A stretch of DNA of 64,000 bases. Source: Corydoras sp. C115 (Eukaryota > Chordata > Actinopteri > Siluriformes > Callichthyidae). The stretch's first letter is position 1. Each line of letters opens with the position of its first letter. The notes below the pieces were generated by a model, which worked only from the letters and a program-made list of their open reading frames with translations, was not told the origin of the DNA and searched no databases. Positions 56,795 through 64,000 of this stretch are shown piece by piece. The stretch lies in NCBI GenBank assembly GCA_019802505.1, contig JAFMOC010000517.1, positions 22,501-86,500 of the forward strand. Direction: 5' to 3'. A program made the translations under genes and the position numbers.

Positions 56795-57080
56795 AGGGCG
56801 GCACGTGGTTTAGTGGTTAGCACGTTCTCCTCTCAGCACTAGGGAATACCCGGTTCGAATCTCAATCTGGGTGGAGTTTCCATGTTCTCCCTGTGTCTGT
56901 GTGGGTTTCCTCCGGGTTCTCCAGTTTCCTCCCACAGTCTAAAAACATGGATCAAGTCAATTGAGTTCTCCAAATTGCCCCATATGGGGATCGGGGAGCA
57001 ATCAGGGTTAGGTACCTTGCTCAAGGGCACTTCAGTCATAGTACTTGGTGGAAACAGGAACGAACCTGGGGTTCACAACC
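56795..57080. mobile_element. V-SINE 5' part fused to another SINE tail
   Basis: + V-SINE head and core 56795-56987 runs into ggggagcaatcagggttagg and cttgctcaagggcacttcag, the reverse tail of the tggttaaggaacc family. Confidence 0.78.
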
Positions 57081-57330
57081 TTTAATCACCAGCCTGCCCC
57101 GAACCCCTCTAAACATTCTACCTGCGTCTTACCACCTCCAAAAGTCCACTGCACCCCATTTAAACAGCAAAGAACTAGAAAGTGAGAGTGATCTACGGCC
57201 AGCCGGAGTGAAAGAGCGTGGAAGGCGGAACCGAACATGAGGTGTTAAGCTTTGTTGTCGGCTGACAGATGCACACTGACAGCTGATCACAAAGAATGCT
57301 GCCTGTACAGATCAGCTCTAACTCCCTGTC

Positions 57331-57544
57331 ACACTCAATCAGAGCAGGTCACTTATCTAAGAGCAAAGCAACGGAGGCCTCCGTCCACCCGAAACAACAC
57401 GGCAACACGACGCATGGCTGCACCGCCATCGGGTCAACCGGGCCACGCTTTCATCTCCCTCGCCTTGTTTCGCTTCTTTCTTCTCGCGCCACTCAGAAGC
57501 CGAGCGCTGCCTGAACCCCCTTCCAAATATAATGGAAAAATGCA
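57331..57544 (+). other. GC-rich duplicated block A with signal-peptide-like open frame
   Basis: 214 bp almost identical to 58503-58717. It contains an ATG at 57415 with an open frame MAAPPSGQPGHAFISLALFR, then FFLLAPL and RALPEPPSKYNGK: a hydrophobic stretch of about 14 residues after a short N-terminal region, like a secretory signal. Here the frame runs on into SINE sequence after gaaaaatgcat. Not recognised as a known protein. Confidence 0.4.
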
Positions 57545-57710
57545 TTTCCTCCCACAGTCCAAAAACTAAAGTAAAGTAAATTGCCCCTATATATGTCTGT
57601 GTAAGTGAGGGTGGGTGTATCTGCCTAGCGTCCCTAAACGGTCTTCCTGGAGGAGCATAGGGAACCCCCCTCGACCCTATTAGAGGATAAAGTAGAAAAT
57701 AATGAAATAA
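57545..57710 (+). mobile_element. Degenerate V-SINE 3' part
   Basis: Core and body scraps ending aggataaagtagaaaataat. Confidence 0.65.
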
Positions 57711-57737
57711 GATAATGGTCAATAAAAGTCTAATAGT

Positions 57738-57742
57738 GTGTG

Positions 57743-57820
<78 letters not shown>

Positions 57821-57895
57821 TATACATACACACACAATATATATACATATATATATACATACCTGTATATATACACTATATACAGTATATATACA

Positions 57896-57962
<67 letters not shown>
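57738..57962. repeat. (TA)n microsatellites
   Basis: (GT)n then (TA)n to 57815, mixed ATAC spacer, (TA)n 57898-57952 and (CA)n. Frames of poly(YI) on both strands are not genes. Confidence 0.95.
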
Positions 57963-57964
<2 letters not shown>

Positions 57965-57967
<3 letters not shown>

Positions 57968-58295
57968 GCGGCAGCACGGTGGCTTAGTGGTTAGCACGAT
58001 TGCCTCTCAGCACTAGGGATTCTCGGTTTGAATCCTTATCTGGGTGGAGTTTCCATGTTCTCCCCGTGTCCGTGTGGGTTTCCTCCCGGTTCTCCGGTTT
58101 CCTCCCACAGACCAAAAACATGGATCAAGTCAATTGAGTTCTCCAAATTGCCCCATATAGAGTGTGTTTGAGTGAGTGAGTGTGTGCCCAGTGATAGATT
58201 GGCGTCCTGTCCTGGGTCTATCTGCCCAGCGCCCAAAACGTTCTCCCCTGGATGGGCATGGGGAACCCCACCGCGACCCTAATAGTAATGAATGA
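57965..58295 (+). mobile_element. V-SINE, tail shortened
   Basis: gcggcagcacggtgg head to gaccctaatagtaatgaatg; the ggataaagcgg segment is lost. Confidence 0.87.
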
Positions 58296-58377
58296 ATGAA
58301 TATATATATATATATATAAATTATTTTTTTAACTGTTTGTTTTTTTTAATATGTTTTTTTTTTTATTCTAATTTAAA

Positions 58378-58717
58378 ATGACTAATCAAAACTGAACTGT
58401 ACCACTAGTGAGTTTCATGAGCTTATAGATTAGAATGAATCGCCTCCATGGCTGCGTTTCACATTTAACCAACTCTTAAATCATTTAACTTAAAAATCTC
58501 CGTCACACTCAATCAGAGCAGGTCACTTATCTAAGAGCAAAGCAACGGAGGCCCCCGTCCACCCGAAACAACACGGCAACACGACGCATGGCTGCACCGC
58601 CATCGGGTCAACCGGGCCACGCTTTCATCTCCCTCGCCTTGTTTCGCTTCTTTCTTCTCGCGCCACTCAGCAGCCGAGCGCTGCCTGAACCCCCTTCCAA
58701 ATATAATGGAAAAACGC
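58378..58717 (+). other. Mosaic of two duplicated blocks, possible first exon
   Basis: 58378-58498 matches 53515-53635; 58503-58717 matches 57331-57544. The two join within a few bases at about 58500. The ATG at 58588 opens MAAPPSGQPGHAFISLALFR, FFLLAPLSSRALPEPPSKY and NGKTH, with a possible donor (catcg then gtgaaa) at about 58718. If real it is the first exon of a + strand secreted or membrane protein. I do not recognise it. Confidence 0.35.
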
Positions 58718-59215
58718 ATCGGTGAAATTTAGCAGCGGCTCTTTAAAGATCGAGTTGCGGTTATTGATGAGTTCAGAAGTCGTCTGGTAAATCGCTTTAA
58801 AGGACAAATATGCACCGAAAAGATGCGTTCCTGTAGGTTACCAGCCTTCAGCCAGAACCTTTAGGAATCCGTCATTTACCCGAGGCATTAGTGGATTTGA
58901 AGAATCTTTAAATGTGTGATACATGGACATACGCACACAATATATAAAAGATTGGAGGTTGTCCTGATCAGACAAACAGATGTGCGACAGCTTAAGCTAA
59001 AGTATCACTGTTCCTGCAATAAACTAGGCCGTTCCTCCAGACCCATGCTCAGGATCCAAGGTGGAAAATGTTGTGCAAGACTAGGAAGAGTGTGAGCATG
59101 GGAGAGTGAGTGCTCATGCTGAGTTTTACTAAAAGCAGGAAAAATCCGGACGCCTCGAGCTTTGATAGAACCAGGGGAAAGGTGCTTTTAGAACGTAGAT
59201 ACACACGAGAACATT
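58718..59215. other. Single-copy sequence
   Basis: No exon or repeat identified. Confidence 0.5.
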
Positions 59216-59500
59216 CCATCCATCCATTATCTTCCGCTTTATCCTATATTAGCGTCGCGGGGGGGTTCCCCATGCCCATCCAGGGGAGAACGTCTCAGGC
59301 GCTGGGCAGATACACCCAGGACAGGGCGCCAATCTATCACTGGACACACACTCACACAGACATACACACTCTATATGGGGCAATTTGGAGAACTCAATTG
59401 ACTTGATCCAGGTTTTTGAACTGTGGGAGGAAACCGGAGAACCTGGAGGAAACCCACACAGACACGGGGAGAACATGGAAACTCCACCCAGATGGAAACA
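59216..59500 (-). mobile_element. V-SINE, head lost
   Basis: (CATC)n tail to the core, stopping at actccacccagatgg and joining the inverted-repeat arm. Confidence 0.83.
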
Positions 59501-59504
59501 CCAC

Positions 59505-60020
59505 TGGACAGATACACCCAGGACAGGGTGCCAGTCCATTACTCTCACACTACATAGGGGCAATTTACAGCAATTTACTTGAATTTACTGAATCCATGTT
59601 TTTGGAGAGGTTCTGAGAGGTGGACCTGCTAGCCACTGTCACTGTGCCACATTTAACATTACAAATCAATTTTATAAATTAAAGTAAAATTAAGGCGGCA
59701 CGGTGGTTTAGTGGTTAGCACGTTCTCCTCTCAGCGCTAGGGATTCCCGGTTCCAATCCCAATCTGGGTGGAGTTTCCATGTTCTCCCCGTGTCCATTTG
59801 GGTTTCCTCCGGGTTCTCCGGTGTCCTCCCACAGTCCAAAAAATGGATCAAGGTCAATTCAATTCTCCAAATTGCCCCATATAGAGTGTGTCTGTGTGTG
59901 TGAGTGTGTGCCCAGCAATAGATTGGCGTCCTGTCCTGGAGGTATCTGCCCAGCACCCGAAACGTTCTCCCCTGCATGGGCATGGGGAACCCCCCGCAGC
60001 CCTAGAAAGAGGATAATGGA
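59505..60020. repeat. Left arm of a long inverted repeat
   Basis: 59520-59693 is the inverted copy of 63612-63835 (cactgtcactgtgccacatt; ttataaattaaagtaaaatt; gccagtccattactctcaca). The + V-SINE at 59694-60020 mirrors the - V-SINE at 63262-63612. Confidence 0.8.
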
Positions 60021-60049
60021 TGAAAAGTAAAGTGAATATAAGATTAAAA

Positions 60050-60380
60050 AATCCATCTATTATCTTCCACTTTATCCTCTATTAGGGTCGCGGGGGGTTC
60101 CTAATGCCTATATAGGGGAGAACGTTTCGGGCGCTGGGCAGATACACCCAGGTACTGATCTATTGCTGGGTACACACACACTATATAGGGGCAATTAAGA
60201 TTAATTAATATAAGAAGGTGTAATTTAAGGCAGCCAATTCACCTTGAACCTATGTTTTTGGACTGTGGGAGGAAACAGCAGAACCCGGTGAAAACCCACA
60301 CAGACACGGGGAGAACATAGGATTCGAATGCCCAGCGCTGAGAGGAGAACATACTGAGCACTACATGATCATGCTGCCTC
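60050..60380 (-). mobile_element. Diverged V-SINE
   Basis: Body interrupted by agattaattaatataag; ends in a shortened head, agcactacatgatcatgctg. Confidence 0.75.
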
Positions 60381-60433
60381 CTCCCACAGTTAAAAAACTA
60401 ATACATAAAATGAAAAAAAACTAAATAAGAACA

Positions 60434-60778
60434 TCCATCCATTCATTATCTTCCGCTTTATCCTCTATTAGGGTCGCGGTGAGGTTCCCCATGCCCATCC
60501 AGGGGAGAACGTTTCGGGCGCTGGGCAGATACACCCAGGACAGGGCGCCAATCTATCACAGGGCACACACTCACTCACACAAACACACTCTATATGGGGG
60601 CAATTTGGAGAACTCATTTGACTTGATCCACTGTGGACTGTGGGAGGAAACCGGAGAACCCGGAGGAAACCCACACGGACACGGGGAGAACATGGAAACT
60701 CCACCCAGATGGGGATTCGAACCGGGAATCTCTAGCGCTGAGAGGAGAACATGCCAACCACTAAGCCACCGTGCCGCC
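60434..60778 (-). mobile_element. V-SINE with target-site duplication
   Basis: Complete reverse copy between ctaaataagaaca (60421-60433) and ctaaataaaaaaca (60779-60792). Confidence 0.88.
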
Positions 60779-60987
60779 CTAAATAAAAAACATAGTAAAT
60801 TAAATGTATCACAGGCACGGTCATGCTGTGAGGCTGCAGTGAGACACTTCTGTGAAAAAAATATTTTCATAAATGGTTTTTAATCATATATTCACGTCAA
60901 GAAAAACAAAACGCAACACGACATTCGATTGTAATGCAAATCTGTCTTGTTGCTATAGACGTGGATATAATTAAGCCTCAAAATTAA

Positions 60988-61208
60988 AGGTGGAATGGTC
61001 ACTATGACCAGCTGCTATCTGGCCCTGGAGCGGACCGGAAAACGCACCTGCCTGGACACACTGTCTCTGGGGGTCTCTGCCAAGTACGGTCATTAAAATA
61101 CTACAGATGTGTGATTCCAGAGCATGATGAGTTATTTGACCTATATAAAAAAATTCAATCGGTCACGCCGAAGAAGCTGGCAACAGAGATGGGAATACCA
61201 TATAAAGT
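60988..61208 (+). CDS. Possible orphan exon or decayed coding fragment
   Basis: No ATG-led gene, but a frame stays open for over 70 codons, including HYDQLLSGPGADRKTHLPG and VIPEHDELFDLYKKIQSVTP KKLATEMGIPYK, ending near a gtaaga donor at about 61207. The first half is GC-rich, the second AT-rich. The last segment resembles a helix-turn-helix, but I do not recognise the protein. May be a transposon relic. Confidence 0.2.
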
Positions 61209-61399
61209 AAGAAATACATAAATATATAAATAAAATGATTTGTCATGTCTCTATTAAACACTATGATGAAGTATTTACTGTCAGCCCGAAAAAATGTGCA
61301 CATCTGCTTCTCTATAATGCTAGATGTTCCAATTAATATGGTTCCTCAACCTCAAAAAGACACAAACTGAGGGGTTTTTATTATAAAGCTGCACCAATC

Positions 61400-61625
61400 A
61401 AAACACATTTGGGAGTGGAAGCTCAGTGGTTGGGCATTGGGCTATCAATCTGAAGGTTGGCGGTTCAAATCCCAGGTCAGTTGAAGTTACCAATGTGGGT
61501 TCTTGAGCAAGACCCTTAACCCTCATTGCTCCAGAGATGTTGTGATGAACCCTGTGCTCACCTTGTAAGTCGCTTTGGATAAAAGCATCTGCTGAATGAC
61601 CAAATACAAATACAAATACAATAGA
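61400..61625 (+). mobile_element. tRNA-SINE with L2-type stem-loop tail, full length
   Basis: Head gtggaagctcagtggttggg, B box cggttcaaatccc, body ttgagcaagacccttaaccc, tail gtcgctttggataaaagcat and a (caaata)n end. The only complete + strand copy of this family in the window. Confidence 0.88.
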
Positions 61626-62089
61626 TTTGGGAAAATCTAAAGATGTATAAAAGCCCAAAGCTGGGAAAAAGGCTGGATGACATGTTTGTGGTCACTGATT
61701 ATTAATATAAATGGAGGAAATGTAACACCGCTGCTATTTTTCCTAAAAGGTGGTAAGTGTGTCCAAGAAATATAATGGCGTGAATGTAGTCAAAAAAACA
61801 AAACGAAGAATGTGTTAAACATTAAAACCTCATACCAACCGATGTTCCGTCTGATATTTTACACTGCTGGGCAAAAAGTATTTTCAAATCTACAGAGCAA
61901 AACATGACATTACAAACAGTCCACTTTATGGATTAGTGTACACCATGACAATAAACCCGCAGAGCCGTTAAACTACACATATCTGCTTTTATTAAACACA
62001 TGTGTGCATCTATTAGGACATGTTTGGAGCCCCTATCTCAGTTCAGTGTGTATAAATGAATAAGTGCGTCACTCATGTGGATGATTTTT
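61626..62089. other. Single-copy AT-rich sequence
   Basis: No gene seen. Confidence 0.5.
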
Positions 62090-62720
62090 TGGACAAAAGG
62101 GTAGATAGGGCAATTTTGATAGGGCGATTCACCTTGAATCCATGTTTTTGGACTGTGGAAGGAAACCAGAGATTTTTTTGGACAAAAATTAAAATAGGGC
62201 AATTTAGATAGGGCAATTCACCTTGAATCCATGTTTTTGGACTGTGGAAGGAAACCAGAGATTTTTTGGACAAAAATTAAAATAGGGCAATTCAGATAGG
62301 GCCATTCACCTTGAATCCATGTTTTTGGACTGGGGCAATTTAAATAGGGCAATTCATCTTGAATCCATGTTTTTGGACTGTGGAGGAAACCAGAGATTTT
62401 TTGGACAAAAATTAAAATAGGGCAATTTAGATAGGGCGATTGACCTTGAATCCATGTTTTTGGACTGTGGAAGGAAACCAGAGATTTTTTGGACAAAAAT
62501 TAAAATAGGGCAATTTAAATAGGGCAATTCACCTTGAAACCATGTTTTTGGACTATGGAAGGAAACCAGAGATTTTTTGGACAAAAATTAAAATAGGGCA
62601 ATTTCGATAGGGCTATTCACCTTGAATCCATGTTTTTGGACTGTGGAAGGAAACCAGAGGTTTTTTGGACAAAAATTAAAATAGGGCAATTTAAATAGGG
62701 CAATTCACCTTGAATCAATG
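62090..62720. repeat. Minisatellite derived from a SINE core (about 88-110 bp unit)
   Basis: Six to seven units of: ttggacaaaaattaaaatag, gggcaattt(a)gatagggcaa, ttcaccttgaatccatgttt, ttggactgtggaaggaaacc, agagatttttt. The tccatgtttttggactgtgg piece is the reverse of the V-SINE core. One unit (about 62288-62345) is shortened. Confidence 0.92.
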
Positions 62721-62734
62721 TTTTTGTAGTGTAG

Positions 62735-63612
62735 AAGGAAACCAGGGAACCCGGAGGAAACCCATGCGGACACGGGGAACATGGGAACTCCACCCAGATC
62801 AGGAATCGAACCTGAATCCCCAGCGTTGAGAGGCAAACATACTAAGCATTACGCAACCCCGCACCTCCTCCCACAGTTCCATCCATCCATCTTCCGCTTT
62901 ATCCTATATTAGGGTGGTGGTGGGGTCCCCAAGCCCATCCAGGGAAGAACGTTTCGGGCGCTGGGCAGATAGACCCAGGACAGGACGCCAATCTATCACT
63001 GGGCAAACAATCACACACACAGACACACTCTATATGGGGCAATTTGGAGAACTCAATTGACTTGATCCATGTTTTTGGACTGTGGGAGGAAACCGGAGAA
63101 CCTGGAGGAAACCCATGCAGACACAGGGAGAACACGGAAACTCCACCCAGATGTGGATTCGAACCGGGAATCCCTAGTGCTGAGAGGAGAACATGCTAAC
63201 CACTAAGCCACCGTGCCGCCCCTCCTCCCACAGTTCAATAACAAATACATTCTTCACTAAATTCATTCCTTCATTCATTCATTATCTTCTTCCTAATCCT
63301 CTACTATAGGGTTCCCCATACCCATCCAGGGGAGAACGTTTCGGGTGCTGGGCAGATACACCCAGGACAGGGCACCAATCTATCCCTGGGCACACACTCA
63401 CTCACACACACACACACTCTATATGGGGCAATTTGGAGAACTCGATTGACTTGATCCATGTTTTTAGACTGTGGGATGAGACCAGATAACCCGGAGGAAA
63501 CCCACGCAGACACGGGGAGAACACGGAACCTCCACCCAGATGGGGATTCAAACCGGGAATCCCTAGTGCTGAGAGGAGAACATGCTAACCACTAAGCCAC
63601 AGTGCCACTCAC
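62735..63612 (-). mobile_element. V-SINE head fragment and two V-SINE copies
   Basis: 62735-62870 (core and diverged head; continuation of the minisatellite), 62878-63222 and 63262-63612. The phrase ctcctcccacagtt recurs after the heads at 62868 and 63222. Confidence 0.83.
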
Positions 63613-63835
63613 TAATTTTACTTTAATTTATAACATTGATTTGTAATCTTAAATGTGGCACAGTGACAGTGGTGAGCAGGTCCTCCTCTCAGGGCTGGGG
63701 ATCCAGGTTCTGATCTGGGTGTTCTCCTCATGGTTCTCAGGTTTCCTCCCAAAGTCCAAAAACATGGATTCAAAGTAAATTGCTGTAAATTGCCCCTATG
63801 TAGTGTGAGAGTAATGGACTGGCACCCTGTCCTAT
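63612..63835. repeat. Right arm of a long inverted repeat
   Basis: Reverse complement of 59520-59693, and longer: it keeps a V-SINE-like core (aggtttcctcccaaagtcc) that the left arm has partly lost. Confidence 0.82.
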
Positions 63836-63927
63836 CAATACATGAAAACTTACATTTCAAATCGATTGAGAAATCCCAAAGCTGTTGGTACAGTTCACCT
63901 TTAAACCAGCTGTGTGTGCATGTTTAC

Positions 63928-64000
63928 CTGTCTTTCCACACATGGTGTCATTGACAGCAAGTTGCCCTGATGCGCCGTTACTGGATGGACCATCGACCGG
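63928..64000. other. Exon-like sequence at the window edge, strand unresolved
   Basis: On the minus strand a good donor (cag then gtaaac, exon end at 63928) follows two open frames (one reads RSMVHPVTAHQGNLLS). On the + strand an acceptor-like tgtcattgacag (to 63957) precedes an open frame QVALMRRYWMDHRP. The window ends before either can be tested. Confidence 0.25.

Overview
The window is a vertebrate, and specifically ray-finned fish (teleost-type), genomic segment. Two things show this. Six well-spaced coding exons on the + strand, with canonical AG/GT splice borders, encode the C-terminal two thirds of a transforming growth factor beta-3 precursor (tgfb3). The rest is dominated by roughly a hundred full or partial copies of one tRNA-headed SINE of the fish DANA/V-SINE type, together with two other tRNA-derived SINE families, long CA and TA microsatellites, and one hAT-type DNA transposon fossil. 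There are no bacterial genes, operons or CRISPR arrays. The species cannot be named from the sequence.

Layout. 1-17919: long intron 1 of tgfb3 (exon 1, with the signal peptide, is not visible and should lie upstream), filled with V-SINE copies and a higher-order repeat array at 13.7-16.5 kb. 17920-18083: exon 2. 18084-26756: intron 2, with a V-SINE dimer array at 20.1-22.2 kb. 26757-26886: exon 3. 26887-29248: intron 3, with a 650-bp hAT element that has an 8-bp target-site duplication and a BED-zinc-finger remnant. 29249-29356: exon 4. 34132-34300: exon 5 (furin site and start of the mature ligand). 34301-36794: intron 5, with a tandem array built from a tRNA-like SINE. 36795-36948: exon 6. 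36949-39218: intron 6, with a 1.2-kb CA-rich minisatellite and a V-SINE ending about 40-50 bp before the last exon. 39219-39377: exon 7 and stop, followed by 3' UTR.

40-64 kb is downstream intergenic or neighbouring-gene DNA. It is again SINE-rich, with several tandem and inverted segmental duplications, AT palindromes, a pyrimidine minisatellite and an 88-bp-type minisatellite at 62 kb. Only weak exon-like pieces are seen there: a minus-strand terminal exon ending at 50007, a duplicated signal-peptide-like start at 57.4 and 58.6 kb, and exon-like pieces at 44.1, 61.0 and 63.9 kb. None could be assigned to a known gene with confidence.

The only functional unit I can support strongly is tgfb3. 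The six exons join in frame, giving the C-terminal part of the latency-associated peptide, an RRKR furin site and a 112-residue mature domain with all nine cysteines. The latency peptide carries RLD where the mammalian TGF-beta-3 integrin-binding RGD sits. Almost all other open reading frames are SINE or microsatellite translations and are not genes. The most distinctive biology is structural: SINE copies have repeatedly grown into tandem arrays, and several segments have been copied in inverted orientation within 10 kb.
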